Source: Pseudomonas brassicacearum subsp. brassicacearum
Lineage (GTDB): Bacteria > Pseudomonadota > Gammaproteobacteria > Pseudomonadales > Pseudomonadaceae
Direction: 5' to 3'
Length of the DNA stretch: 56,831 nucleotides
NCBI RefSeq assembly: GCF_008801605.1
Contig: NZ_VZPJ01000025.1
Location: 1-56,831, forward strand
This document shows positions 41,289 to 50,370 of the stretch, one piece after another; position 1 is the stretch's first letter; every line of letters starts with the position of its first letter. The notes under the pieces were generated by a model. The model worked only from the letters and a program-made list of their open reading frames with translations, did no database searches and was not told the origin of the DNA. Made by a program: the position numbers and the translations under genes.

Positions 41289-42161
41289 CTAACCCAACGC
41301 CTTGGCCAAGCGCTTGGCCCGCGCCCCCGCCCCAATCTCCATCACGCCTTTATCCCGCGTCCACATCTCGCGCCACGTCGCAGGCCCGGCGGCCAGGGCA
41401 GCGTTGAGTTCGCCGTCGAGCCCCTGGAACTGGGCGAACAACCCGCCCAGCAGCACATGCCCGACCGCACTGGACGGGTTATGCCGACTCACCTCCGCGC
41501 AACCGGCGAGCAACGCCAGCAGGCGCAATTGCAGTGCCTGGGGCCAGGCAGATTCCTGCCCGACGCCATACAACCAGGCAGTCATAGCGCTGAGCACATA
41601 AAGGTCTTCCAGGGTGCGGAACGGTTTGACGTAGGCGTCCCAACCGTCGCCCGCCAGCAACTCGCACAACGCGCCGTCGAGCAGGACCCGGCCATGGCTG
41701 ATGTCCGGCATCAGGGCAATGGCGGGCAGTTTTTCCAGGGTTACGCCGGGCTCACCCGCATAGGCCACTGCCAGGTTCAGCCGTGGCGTTTCACCGGGTG
41801 CTTCGCAGCGAGCGGCAATCAGCAGCCACTCGGCGGCATCGCCGGCGGTGACGAAATCCTTGCGTCCGCTCAGGCGCAAGTCGTCGAGGCGGGTTTGCAT
41901 GTCCGCCGGGCGCAGGCTGCGCTGTTCGGTGGCACACAAGGCGCCGAGGCTCTGGGGCGCGCTGGGCCAAAGCACCCGCAGCGCCGCCTGATACCCCACC
42001 AGAAACGCCAGCCCCGGTGTCGCCATCAACCGCGCCCCGGTTACGGCCAGTTCGAACGGCGCCACCGGCCCCAAGCGTTGCAACAACGCAGCATAACCTT
42101 CGGCCAGGTCCGGATGGGCGGGCAGGCGTTCGCCGCGTTCGATCAGGGTGTGCCAGGGCAT
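41289..42161 (-). CDS. Acyl-CoA dehydrogenase-like protein (degenerate)
   Basis: 290 aa. Pseudomonas homologues are usually labelled acyl-CoA dehydrogenase. The middle (RLDDLRLSGRKDFVTAGDAAEWLLIAARC) resembles the beta-domain, and the C-terminal part is helical. It is about 100 residues shorter than typical enzymes and I could not locate the catalytic Glu, so activity is doubtful. GAGGAGCC precedes ATG 42161. It is divergent from olsB with a 143-bp shared promoter region. Confidence 0.65.
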   Translation of the reverse strand: MPWHTLIERGERLPAHPDLAEGYAALLQRLGPVAPFELAVTGARLMATPGLAFLVGYQAALRVLWPSAPQSLGALCATEQRSLRPADMQTRLDDLRLSGRKDFVTAGDAAEWLLIAARCEAPGETPRLNLAVAYAGEPGVTLEKLPAIALMPDISHGRVLLDGALCELLAGDGWDAYVKPFRTLEDLYVLSAMTAWLYGVGQESAWPQALQLRLLALLAGCAEVSRHNPSSAVGHVLLGGLFAQFQGLDGELNAALAAGPATWREMWTRDKGVMEIGAGARAKRLAKALG

Positions 42162-42304
42162 GGGGGCTCCTCGAGGGCTGTCATATAAGCATCACCAAAG
42201 CTTCATGGCGATGACACCGGGGCTACATAGCCTGACTTTGCACAACATGGCTGCATAAAGAAAGTCGACAGGCTGCAACTGAACAGCCCGCACGGAGATT
42301 CGCT

Positions 42305-43060
42305 ATGACCCAGATCGCCCGCATCAGCGACACCGGCAATGAACGCCGCCTGCAAGCCGAACGCCTGATCGGCGCCCAAGCCTTGCAAGAAGCACAGGCC
42401 CTGCGTTTCAACGTCTTCAGCGGCGAATTCAACGCCAAGCTCAAGGGCGCGGAAATGGGTCTGGACATGGATGACTATGATGTTCACTGCGCCCACATCG
42501 GCGTACGCGACCTGAACACCGGCCGCCTCGTGGCGACCACTCGCCTGCTCGACCACCAGGCCGCCAGCAGCCTGGGCCGGTTCTACAGCGAAGAAGAATT
42601 CAGCCTCCACGGCCTGGTCCACCTCAAGGGCCCAATCCTGGAAATCGGTCGTACCTGCGTCGACCCGGCCTACCGCAACGGCGGCACCATCGCGGTGCTC
42701 TGGGGCGAACTGGCCGAAGTCCTGAACGAAGGCGGCTACAGCTACCTGATGGGCTGCGCGAGCATTCCGATGCAGGACGGCGGTATCCAGGCCCAGGCGA
42801 TCATGCAGCGTCTGCGCGAACGCTACCTGTGCACCGAACACCTGCAAGCCGTGCCGAAAAAACCCTTGCCGACCCTGGACGTGCCGTCCAACGTCATCGC
42901 CGAGATGCCACCGCTGCTCAAGGCCTACATGCGCCTGGGCGCGAAGATTTGCGGCGAACCGTGCTGGGACGAGGATTTCCAGGTGGCCGACGTGTTCATC
43001 CTGCTCAAGCGCGACGAGCTCTGCCCGCGCTACGCCCGCCACTTCAAGGCGGCGGTCTGA
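42305..43060 (+). CDS. olsB: Ornithine N-alpha-acyltransferase OlsB
   Basis: 251 aa GNAT-related acyltransferase. It transfers a 3-hydroxyacyl chain from ACP to ornithine, the first step of phosphorus-free ornithine lipids. Typical segments are EAQALRFNVFSGEF, GLDMDDYDVHCAHIGV, LEIGRTCVDPAYRNGGTIAVLW and YLMGCASIPM. The stop overlaps the olsA start (TGATG). GGAGAT precedes ATG 42305. Confidence 0.93.
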   Translation: MTQIARISDTGNERRLQAERLIGAQALQEAQALRFNVFSGEFNAKLKGAEMGLDMDDYDVHCAHIGVRDLNTGRLVATTRLLDHQAASSLGRFYSEEEFSLHGLVHLKGPILEIGRTCVDPAYRNGGTIAVLWGELAEVLNEGGYSYLMGCASIPMQDGGIQAQAIMQRLRERYLCTEHLQAVPKKPLPTLDVPSNVIAEMPPLLKAYMRLGAKICGEPCWDEDFQVADVFILLKRDELCPRYARHFKAAV

Positions 43061-43854
43061 TGAGCCGGCTGCGGGTGTACGCGCGAATCGCGCGAGTATT
43101 GCTGGTGGTGGCGCTGGGCCTGAGCATGGCCAGCGTGTTCGGCCTGTTCGAACGTGCAGGAATCGCCAACTCGATGGTCCGTCGCCAGCGCTGGTCACGG
43201 TTCTTCATGGCACGGCTGAGCCGTGCCCTGCCCTTTTCAGTCACCGTCCACGGTCAACTGCCGCAACGGCCGATGCTGTGGGTCAGCAACCATGTTTCCT
43301 GGACCGACATCCCGTTGCTGGGGATGCTCACGCCGCTGTCGTTCCTGTCCAAGGCCGAAGTGCGCACCTGGCCGGTCGCCGGATGGCTGGCAGCCAAGGC
43401 CGGCAGCCTGTTTATCCGGCGCGGTTCGGGTGACAGCCAATTGATTCGCAAGCAAATGAGCCGCCACCTGGAACAAGCCCATCCGCTGTTGATGTTCCCG
43501 GAAGGCACCACCACCGATGGCCGCACCCTGCGCACCTTCCACGGCCGCTTGTTGTCGGCGGCCATCGATGCCGATGTCGCGTTGCAGCCGGTGGCGATCC
43601 GTTACCTGCGCAACGGCGAGCCGGATTCGCTGGCGCCGTTCATTGGCGATGATGATTTGCTGTCGCACCTGATGCGCTTGTTTGCCAATGATCGGGGTGA
43701 GGTGGAAATCCATCTGCTGGAACCGATTGCCTGCCACGGCCAGGAACGCGCGGCACTGGCATTCCAGGCGCAGCAGGCGGTGCACAAGGCGTTGTTCGGG
43801 GCGCTTCCAGAAAAACAGCAAGCGCCGATGCGACCTGCTGCGATTGCGGCCTGA
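43060..43854 (+). CDS. olsA: Lyso-ornithine lipid O-acyltransferase OlsA
   Basis: 264 aa with one N-terminal membrane segment and the PlsC fold: catalytic NHVSWTD (HX4D), then MFPEGTTTDGRTL. It completes ornithine lipid synthesis by esterifying the hydroxyl group of the OlsB product. The start overlaps the olsB stop by one base. Phosphate control is common for ols genes, but no Pho box was found by eye. Confidence 0.92.
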   Translation: MSRLRVYARIARVLLVVALGLSMASVFGLFERAGIANSMVRRQRWSRFFMARLSRALPFSVTVHGQLPQRPMLWVSNHVSWTDIPLLGMLTPLSFLSKAEVRTWPVAGWLAAKAGSLFIRRGSGDSQLIRKQMSRHLEQAHPLLMFPEGTTTDGRTLRTFHGRLLSAAIDADVALQPVAIRYLRNGEPDSLAPFIGDDDLLSHLMRLFANDRGEVEIHLLEPIACHGQERAALAFQAQQAVHKALFGALPEKQQAPMRPAAIAA

Positions 43855-43875
43855 TTCGGATCGCTACGCAGCCCC

Positions 43876-43967
43876 TTGTGGGAGCGAGCTTGCTCGCGAT
43901 AGCGGCTTAACATTCAGCAGATGTGCTGGCTGATACACCGCTATCGCGAGCAAGCTCGCTCCCACAA
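43876..43967. repeat. REPIN abutting the acpH stop codon
   Basis: TTGTGGGAGCGAGCTTGCTC facing GAGCAAGCTCGCTCCCACAA. Its right end directly touches the TAA of acpH (43968-43970, minus strand). Confidence 0.92.
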
Positions 43968-44552
43968 TTAGTCCTGCAGCGTGACTTGGTTTTGAGCAAA
44001 ATCCTGCAGTTGCGGGTAGAACAACCGAAAATCTTCGCTCAACGGCTCATAGAGCCTGATCAACTCCGGCATCGCCCCGGCCAGTTCCTCGGGCCGGGAC
44101 AAACGGCGGGAAATGCCGCGCAACACCTGCCCAAGCACCTCGAACTCTTGATAAGACCCCAGCCAGTCATCCGCCGCCATATGCGGCGCGATGTGCGCCA
44201 GGCGCCCCGGCAGCTGCGGTTCGGTGCCGAGTACCTGGTACACCCGGGAAGTGAACTCCAGCAGCGGCCCTTCGCTGTACAACGTCCAGTCCCGGGCCAG
44301 GCAGTGGTCGAAAAACACGTCGAGCACGATCCCGGCATAGCGCCGTCGCACGGTGGAAAAGCGCGACAGCGCGATGTCCACCACGGGATGGCGGTCGGTG
44401 TACATGTCAATGCGCCGATGCAGGGCAATCGCCGCTTCGATCCGTGGGTCGTAGAGCCCTTGCAGCGGTCCCTTGACGAAATCACCGTAGAGGCTGCCGA
44501 GCAGTTGTTCCCGGCCAGGGCCGCCGAGGTGCAGGTGCGCGAGATAGTTCAT
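43968..44552 (-). CDS. acpH: Acyl carrier protein phosphodiesterase
   Basis: 194 aa of the AcpH family: MNYLAHLHLGGPGREQLLGSLYGDFVKGP, HRRIDMYTDRHPVV and GIVLDVFFDHCLARDW, with His/Asp residues of an HD-like metal site. It removes 4'-phosphopantetheine from holo-ACP. It is divergent from the ArsR operon. Confidence 0.92.
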   Translation of the reverse strand: MNYLAHLHLGGPGREQLLGSLYGDFVKGPLQGLYDPRIEAAIALHRRIDMYTDRHPVVDIALSRFSTVRRRYAGIVLDVFFDHCLARDWTLYSEGPLLEFTSRVYQVLGTEPQLPGRLAHIAPHMAADDWLGSYQEFEVLGQVLRGISRRLSRPEELAGAMPELIRLYEPLSEDFRLFYPQLQDFAQNQVTLQD

Positions 44553-44580
44553 GGCCGCAGCTTAGCACCACCCTGCCAAT

Positions 44581-44686
44581 ATCGTTATAACCCGATATAG
44601 CGATTTGTTCGGCATTCAGATCAAATCCATATTTGTATATCGCTAAATAACGATTTAAGGTTCGCTCCATCGCGATATAGCGTTTT
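44581..44686 (+). promoter_or_regulatory. Three palindromic operators upstream of the arsR-MFS-xenB operon
   Basis: Site 1: ATCGTTATA (44581-44589) facing TATAGCGAT (44596-44604). Site 2: ATCGCTAAATAACGAT (44639-44654). Site 3: around ATCGCGATATAGCG (44669-44682). They share ATCG(C/T)TA half-sites. They are probably bound by the adjacent ArsR-type repressor. Confidence 0.6.
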
Positions 44687-44708
44687 ATCAACCCCGAGCT
44701 TGCCAACC

Positions 44709-45011
44709 ATGACCCTCGACCTCGACGAAATAATAAAAGCCCTGGCGCACCCAGTACGGCGAGACATCCTCAACTGGCTCAAAGACCCCAAGGTCCAGTT
44801 CCCGGAACAGTTGCACAACCACGAATTCGGCATTTGCGCCGGGCAGATCGACCAGCGTTGCGGCCTGTCGCAATCCACGGTGTCTGCGCACTTGGCGGTG
44901 TTGCAACGGGCGGGGCTGATCACCAGCCAGAAGGTCGGTCAATGGCACTTCTTCAAACGCAACGAGGAAGTGATCCAGCAGTTCCTCAAGCAAATGAGCC
45001 AAGAGCTCTGA
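44709..45011 (+). CDS. ArsR-family transcriptional regulator
   Basis: 100 aa winged helix: IIKALAHPVRRDILNWLKDP, recognition helix CGLSQSTVSAHLAVLQRAGLI, wing VGQWHFFKRNEE. A lone Cys in FGICAGQID and another in RCGLS could sense electrophiles, but no metal-binding CxC is present. First gene of the operon with the MFS pump and xenB, and probably autoregulated by the palindromes upstream. Confidence 0.92.
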   Translation: MTLDLDEIIKALAHPVRRDILNWLKDPKVQFPEQLHNHEFGICAGQIDQRCGLSQSTVSAHLAVLQRAGLITSQKVGQWHFFKRNEEVIQQFLKQMSQEL

Positions 45012-45029
45012 CCTGACAAGGACCTCATC

Positions 45030-46196
45030 ATGCCCCTCTCACTCCTGATCCTGGCCCTGAGCGCCTTCGCCATCGGCACCACCGAGTTCGTCATAATGGG
45101 CCTGTTGCCCGACGTGGCGGCCGACCTGGGCGTGTCGATTCCTGGCGCCGGCTGGCTGGTGACCGGCTACGCCCTGGGCGTGGCCATCGGTGCGCCGTTC
45201 ATGGCCCTGGCCACCGCCCGGCTGCCGCGCAAGGCCGCCCTGGTGGTGTTGATGGGGATTTTCATCGTCGGCAACCTGCTCTGCGCCATCGCCAGCGACT
45301 ACAACGTGCTGATGTTCGCCCGGGTCGTCACGGCCCTGTGCCACGGCGCGTTCTTCGGTATCGGTTCGGTGGTGGCCGCCGGCCTGGTGGCACCCAACAA
45401 GCGCGCCTCGGCCGTGGCCTTGATGTTCACCGGCCTGACCCTGGCCAACGTGCTCGGCGTACCGCTGGGCACCGCACTGGGCCAGGAAGCCGGCTGGCGC
45501 TCGACCTTCTGGGCGGTGACTGTGATTGGCGTAATTGCGCTGATCGGCCTGATCCGCTTCCTGCCGGCCAAGCGCGATGAAGAAACACTCGATATGCGCT
45601 CGGAACTGGTAGCGCTCAAGGGGGCCGGCCTGTGGCTGTCCCTGAGCATGACCGCGCTGTTCTCCGCCTCGGTGTTCACCCTGTTTACCTATGTCGCCCC
45701 GCTGTTGGGTGAAGTGACCGGCGTATCGCCCCGCGGCGTGACCTGGACCCTGGTGCTGATCGGCCTGGGCCTGACCCTGGGCAACATCATCGGCGGCAAG
45801 CTGGCGGACAAGAGCCTGGCGAACACGCTGATGGGCGTCTTCCTCACCATGGCCGTGGTGTCCACCGTATTGAGCTGGACCAGCGTGGCGCTGATCCCCA
45901 GCGAAATCACCCTGTTCCTCTGGGCCACCGCCTGCTTCGCCGCCGTGCCGGCCCTGCAAGTCAACGTGGTGACCTTCGGCAAAGATGCGCCCAACCTGGT
46001 GTCCACCCTGAACATCGGCGCCTTCAACATCGGCAACGCCCTGGGCGCCTGGGTCGGCGGCAGTGTCATCGACCATGGCCTGGGCCTGACCTCCGTGCCC
46101 CTGGCCGCCGGCGCGCTGGCCGTGCTGGCGCTGCTGGTCACCCTGATCACTTTCCGCCAGGGCGGTAATGCCGACCTGGTGCCGGCAACTCACTGA
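45030..46196 (+). CDS. MFS exporter, AraJ/arabinose-efflux type
   Basis: 388 aa with twelve membrane segments. The N-terminus (LSAFAIGTTEFVIMGLLPDVAADLG) and CHGAFFGIGSVVAA are typical of the DHA1 AraJ/YdhP group. AAGGA lies before ATG 45030. It is 18 bp after arsR and 33 bp before xenB. It probably exports the compounds that induce the operon. Confidence 0.92.
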   Translation: MPLSLLILALSAFAIGTTEFVIMGLLPDVAADLGVSIPGAGWLVTGYALGVAIGAPFMALATARLPRKAALVVLMGIFIVGNLLCAIASDYNVLMFARVVTALCHGAFFGIGSVVAAGLVAPNKRASAVALMFTGLTLANVLGVPLGTALGQEAGWRSTFWAVTVIGVIALIGLIRFLPAKRDEETLDMRSELVALKGAGLWLSLSMTALFSASVFTLFTYVAPLLGEVTGVSPRGVTWTLVLIGLGLTLGNIIGGKLADKSLANTLMGVFLTMAVVSTVLSWTSVALIPSEITLFLWATACFAAVPALQVNVVTFGKDAPNLVSTLNIGAFNIGNALGAWVGGSVIDHGLGLTSVPLAAGALAVLALLVTLITFRQGGNADLVPATH

Positions 46197-46229
46197 TTTT
46201 TAACCCTTCCACTTTCGAGGTTGTATTTC

Positions 46230-47279
46230 ATGGCGACTATTTTCGACCCCATCAAACTCGGCGACATCGAGTTGAAGAACCGCATCATCATGGCCCCGCT
46301 CACCCGCTGCCGCGCCGACGCAGGTCGCGTGCCCAACGCTCTGATGGCCGAATATTACGTGCAACGCGCCTCCGCCGGCCTGATCCTCAGCGAAGCAACT
46401 TCGGTCACGCCGATGGGCGTGGGCTACCCGGACACCCCGGGCATCTGGTCCAACGACCAGGTGCGCGGCTGGTCCAACGTCACCAAGGCGATCCACGGCG
46501 CTGGCGGCAAGATCTTCCTGCAACTGTGGCACGTGGGCCGGATCTCCCACCCGTCGTACCTGAACGGCGAAACCCCGGTGGCGCCCAGCGCGATCCAACC
46601 CAAGGGCCACGTGAGCCTGGTGCGTCCGCTGGCCGACTACCCGACCCCACGCGCACTGGAAACCGCTGAAATCGCCGACATCGTCGAGGCGTACCGCGTC
46701 GGTGCCGAGAATGCCAAGGCTGCCGGTTTCGATGGCGTGGAAATCCACGGCGCCAACGGCTACCTGCTCGACCAGTTCCTGCAAAGCAGCACCAACCAGC
46801 GCACCGACAGCTACGGCGGCTCCCTGGAAAATCGTGCCCGCCTGCTGTTGGAAGTGACCGACGCGGCCATTGAAGTCTGGGGCGCCGGCCGGGTTGGCGT
46901 GCACCTGGCACCGCGCGCCGACTCCCATGACATGGGTGACGAGAACCGCCTGGAAACCTTCAGCTACGTGGCTCGCGAGCTGGGCAAACGTGGCATCGCC
47001 TTCATCTGCTCCCGTGAAAAGGAAGGCGATGACAGCATCGGCCCGCAACTCAAGCAGGCTTTCGGCGGCCCGTACATCGCCAATGAACGCTTCACCAAGG
47101 ACAGCGCCAATGCCTGGCTGGCCGAGGGCAAGGCCGATGCCGTGGCCTTCGGAGTGCCGTTCATTGCCAACCCGGACCTGCCAGCACGCTTGAAAGCCGA
47201 TGCACCACTGAACGAAGCACATCCGGAAACCTTCTATGGCAAAGGGCCGGTGGGGTACATCGATTACCCTGTGCTCTAA
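46230..47279 (+). CDS. xenB: Alkene reductase / xenobiotic reductase B (OYE family)
   Basis: 349-aa FMN-dependent TIM barrel, near-identical in style, from memory, to P. fluorescens XenB: IIMAPLTRCRA, LQLWHVGRISHP, GVEIHGANGYLLDQFLQSSTNQRTDSYGG and GVPFIANPDLP. Reduces activated alkenes, nitrate esters and nitroaromatics with NADPH. ATG 46230 is chosen from the family N-terminus MATIFDPIKLG. Last gene of the operon; a strong terminator follows. Confidence 0.95.
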   Translation: MATIFDPIKLGDIELKNRIIMAPLTRCRADAGRVPNALMAEYYVQRASAGLILSEATSVTPMGVGYPDTPGIWSNDQVRGWSNVTKAIHGAGGKIFLQLWHVGRISHPSYLNGETPVAPSAIQPKGHVSLVRPLADYPTPRALETAEIADIVEAYRVGAENAKAAGFDGVEIHGANGYLLDQFLQSSTNQRTDSYGGSLENRARLLLEVTDAAIEVWGAGRVGVHLAPRADSHDMGDENRLETFSYVARELGKRGIAFICSREKEGDDSIGPQLKQAFGGPYIANERFTKDSANAWLAEGKADAVAFGVPFIANPDLPARLKADAPLNEAHPETFYGKGPVGYIDYPVL

Positions 47280-47293
47280 TTAATAGCCGGTAA

Positions 47294-47330
47294 AAAAAGC
47301 CCTGCCTCGAAAGAGCCAGGGCTTTTTATT
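47294..47330 (+). terminator. Intrinsic terminator after xenB
   Basis: AAAAAGCCCTG pairs with CAGGGCTTTTT. The loop contains a small CTC-GAAA-GAG hairpin. Confidence 0.92.
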
Positions 47331-47462
47331 TACCTTTAAATATCCGGTCAAACTTCCAAACTTTCTAAAAACCGTTCAACTCATCATATTATCGCCAACA
47401 ACAAAACAAACCGAGCTGTCGTAGCACAGCCACTAACAACCAATATTGAAAAGGAATTCAAA

Positions 47463-48089
47463 GTGAACAACCTCACTGAAAACGCTCAACCGGTCAACAG
47501 CAGTATTTACGAAAACCTACTCTCCCAATTCAACTACGCGCCACTGACGATCCTGTATGAATACATCAAGTCGCTCGACACGCAAGACTATACCCAGATG
47601 CTCAAGGCCTTGATGGAAAAGGCCAGGCAGAACGACGATGTCAACAGGCAGCTTCAAGCCTGGAGACAGGAAAGCGTGCGCCCAAACCGCAGCCGTTTCC
47701 TGGTGAAGTTAATCAATCATACCGACCAGCCCCTTGAAGTCGGCGAAAACGATCTCAGCTTGAATGCCGACGAGCAAGCGTTCATGAATATTCTCCCCTG
47801 GGATATCCAAGCCCTGAAGTTCGACTTCTTTTATTCCAGACCACTGGGCAGTCGCAGCAAGGATATATTCAAGCGCTTTATTATATTTGGCGACCAGGCT
47901 CTCGGCTTTCGCTTCGACTTCGGTTTACGCGTCAATACTTCTTTCGGTGTTATTTCACCAACGCTGACACCCGTCCGAACAAACAAGGTGGCCTCTATCG
48001 GCACAACCCCCATCAAATGCGTGACCCGGATCATTCATTCGTCCAATGAGGAACCGTATGGTTTTACCGTGGAGATCACACTGAGCTGA
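47463..48089 (+). CDS. Orphan hypothetical protein
   Basis: 208 aa with no recognised family. The first 70 residues are predicted helical (LTILYEYIKSLDTQDYTQML). The remainder looks beta-rich (RFLVKLINHTDQPLEVGENDL, FDFGLRVNTSFGVIS). No signal peptide. GAAAAGGAATTCAAA precedes GTG 47463. Codons look AT-richer than the neighbours, and strong terminators or stems bound the gene on both sides, so it may be acquired. No function is proposed. Confidence 0.7.
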   Translation: MNNLTENAQPVNSSIYENLLSQFNYAPLTILYEYIKSLDTQDYTQMLKALMEKARQNDDVNRQLQAWRQESVRPNRSRFLVKLINHTDQPLEVGENDLSLNADEQAFMNILPWDIQALKFDFFYSRPLGSRSKDIFKRFIIFGDQALGFRFDFGLRVNTSFGVISPTLTPVRTNKVASIGTTPIKCVTRIIHSSNEEPYGFTVEITLS

Positions 48090-48097
48090 GCAGGCGA

Positions 48098-48121
48098 CCC
48101 CGTCAGATCGGTCTGACGGGG
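48098..48121. repeat. Hairpin after the orphan gene
   Basis: CCCCGTCAGA, loop TCGG, TCTGACGGGG. A stable stem without a T-run; a possible terminator or mRNA stabiliser. The rest of 48122-48301 shows nothing else. Confidence 0.6.
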
Positions 48122-48301
48122 CATCTACCTACCGCTTCAGACGCCCTTGCCTGAGCGGAATTTTCATCCGTTTTGACAGGCGCGAAACAAATTTCCTACA
48201 AAATTCGCCGCTGATTGCCTATCAACCGCGCCAGTGTCGGTTTATAAAAGCATCCTTACGTGGACGTATTGACACAAACCGACGCAATTACGCATTTTGT
48301 T

Positions 48302-48934
48302 TCATTTGCGCAGGCTAGGGCTCAAGTGCAGCATGTCCAGCCCGATCTCCACCCAGCGCTCGGCCTCAGCCGCCAGGGCGAAGCTGTCGGGGGCCAGTAG
48401 CCATTGGTACAAGATGCCGTCGATGTAGGCATGAATGGCAACTGCCGCCCTTTCGGGATCCAGATCATCCGGCAACTGGCCGCGTTTCATCGCATTGCGC
48501 AACGACAGGGCGATGCGCACATTGCAGTCGAGGCTGACCTCGCGTCGCTGCTGGCGCAAATCGCACATTTCATCGGTGAATTCACACTTATGGAACAGAA
48601 TCTCATTAATGCGCCGGGTTTTCGGGTCCAGGGCCACCTGCTGGAACAACCGTACCAGCAGCTTGCGAATACAGCCCAGCGGATCAAGCTCCTCTTCATT
48701 CTCACTGGCACGGGCCAACTCATCGAGCGGCTCGTGCAGGGTATCGAGCATGGCCTGGAGCAGGTCCGCCTTGTTGCTGAAGTGCCAATAGATGGCGCCG
48801 CGCGTCACTCCGGCCAGTGTCGCGATGTCGGCCAGGGTCGTACGCGCCACGCCTCGCTCGAAAAACGCCCTTTCGGCGGCTTCGAGTATCTGGCTGCGAG
48901 TCTCCTGGGCTTCCTCTTTGGTACGACGGACCAT
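48302..48934 (-). CDS. emhR: TetR-family repressor of the RND pump (TtgR/EmhR type)
   Basis: 210 aa closely matching TtgR: MVRRTKEEAQETRSQILEAAE, recognition helix GVTRGAIYWHFSNKADLLQ and RRINEILFHKCEFTDEMC. It represses the divergent pump operon and is released by antibiotics, flavonoids or aromatics that bind its C-terminal pocket. ATG 48934 matches the TtgR N-terminus; an upstream ATG at 48946 adds four residues. Confidence 0.93.
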   Translation of the reverse strand: MVRRTKEEAQETRSQILEAAERAFFERGVARTTLADIATLAGVTRGAIYWHFSNKADLLQAMLDTLHEPLDELARASENEEELDPLGCIRKLLVRLFQQVALDPKTRRINEILFHKCEFTDEMCDLRQQRREVSLDCNVRIALSLRNAMKRGQLPDDLDPERAAVAIHAYIDGILYQWLLAPDSFALAAEAERWVEIGLDMLHLSPSLRK

Positions 48935-49091
48935 GGCAGTAAACACCTCAATCAGGATGCGTCAGCAACGCGTCAGCAATGCGTAAGAATCAGTTGGACA
49001 AAATATGAGGCGACGTCTCTTGGAACGCGTCCCCGATCTACGCTGGCCTTTGTCAGGCTTTTGTAAATCCGGATATTACGCAATTTGGCTG

Positions 49092-49117
49092 TTTACAAAC
49101 AACCGTGTACGTAAGTA
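49092..49117 (+). promoter_or_regulatory. TtgR/EmhR-type operator
   Basis: TTTACAAACAACC followed within 7 nt by GTAAGTA closely matches, from memory, the P. putida TtgR operator that overlaps both ttgR and ttgABC promoters. It lies between emhR and emhA. Confidence 0.75.
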
Positions 49118-49209
49118 TATTTCTTAGCATCCTACTAATTGAAATAGTGCGCCTTTTACCTTTCCACCTTTCGAGTGCGCCAGTTGCGCGCCTGGACCCG
49201 AGGATTTCC

Positions 49210-50367
49210 ATGCAATTCAAGCCAGCTGTTACTGCCCTGGTTACTGCCATCGCCCTGGCATCGCTGCTCAGCGGATGCAAAAAGGAAGAGGCTGCACCTG
49301 CTCCTCCGCCTCCTCAGGTCGGCGTCGTAACCCTCAAGACCCAGCCTTTCACCCTGACGTCGGAGCTTCCGGGGCGCACCAGCGCGTTCCGCGTCGCGGA
49401 AGTACGGCCGCAGGTCAACGGCATCATTCTCAAGCGCCTGTTCAAGGAAGGCGCCGACGTCAAGGCCGGCCAGCAGTTGTACCAGATCGACCCGGCCGTC
49501 TATGAAGCGACCCTCAAGAGCGCCGAGGCCAACCTGCGTTCCACCAAGTCGATTGCCGACCGCTACAAGCAACTGGTGGACGAACAGGCGGTGAGCCGTC
49601 AGGAATACGACACCGCCGTGGCCAACCGCCTGGAGTCGGAAGCCAACCTGCAGACCGCCCAGATCAATGTGCGCTACACCAAGGTCTACGCGCCGATCTC
49701 CGGCCGTATCGGGCGTTCCTCGGTGACCGAAGGCGCATTGGTAAGCAATGGTCAGACCGACGCCCTGGCGACCATCCAGCAACTGGACCCGATCTACGTC
49801 GACGTGACGCAGAGCTCGGTCGAGCTGCTGCAACTGCGCCGCGAGCTGCAGAGTGGTCGTTTGCAGAAGGCCGGTGACAATGCAGCCATGGTCAAGCTGA
49901 CCCTGGAAGACGGCAGCCAATACCCACACGAAGGCAAGCTGGAATTTTCCGAAGTGTCGGTCGACCAGACCACCGGTTCGGTGACCTTGCGCGCCGTATT
50001 CCCCAACCCTGACCACACCCTGCTGCCGGGCATGTTCGTCCATGCACAACTGCAGGCCGGCGTGAACAGCGCGGCGATCCTCGCCCCGCAACAAGGCGTG
50101 ACCCGCGACCTCAAAGGCATGCCGACTGCCCTGGTGGTGGGCCCGGACAACAAGGTCGAGCTGCGTCAGCTCAAGGCCAGTCGCACCGTCGGCAGCCAGT
50201 GGCTGATCGAAGATGGGCTCAAGGCCGGCGACCGCCTGATCACCGAAGGGTTGCAATACGTACGGCCCGGAGTGGAAGTCAAAGCCACCGAAGCCACCAA
50301 TGTCGATGCCAAGAACCCGGCCCCCGCTCAGGCAGCTGATAAAGCAGCCGGCGGCAAAGGGGAGTAA
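49210..50367 (+). CDS. emhA: RND efflux periplasmic adaptor (MexA/TtgA/EmhA)
   Basis: 385-aa lipoprotein with lipobox LLSGC (about Cys22). A membrane-fusion protein with a split lipoyl domain and coiled-coil hairpin (EANLRSTKSIADRYKQLVDEQ). It links the inner-membrane pump to the outer-membrane channel. ATG 49210 begins the signal peptide. First gene of emhABC, 3 bp before emhB. Confidence 0.95.
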   Translation: MQFKPAVTALVTAIALASLLSGCKKEEAAPAPPPPQVGVVTLKTQPFTLTSELPGRTSAFRVAEVRPQVNGIILKRLFKEGADVKAGQQLYQIDPAVYEATLKSAEANLRSTKSIADRYKQLVDEQAVSRQEYDTAVANRLESEANLQTAQINVRYTKVYAPISGRIGRSSVTEGALVSNGQTDALATIQQLDPIYVDVTQSSVELLQLRRELQSGRLQKAGDNAAMVKLTLEDGSQYPHEGKLEFSEVSVDQTTGSVTLRAVFPNPDHTLLPGMFVHAQLQAGVNSAAILAPQQGVTRDLKGMPTALVVGPDNKVELRQLKASRTVGSQWLIEDGLKAGDRLITEGLQYVRPGVEVKATEATNVDAKNPAPAQAADKAAGGKGE

Positions 50368-50370
50368 ACC

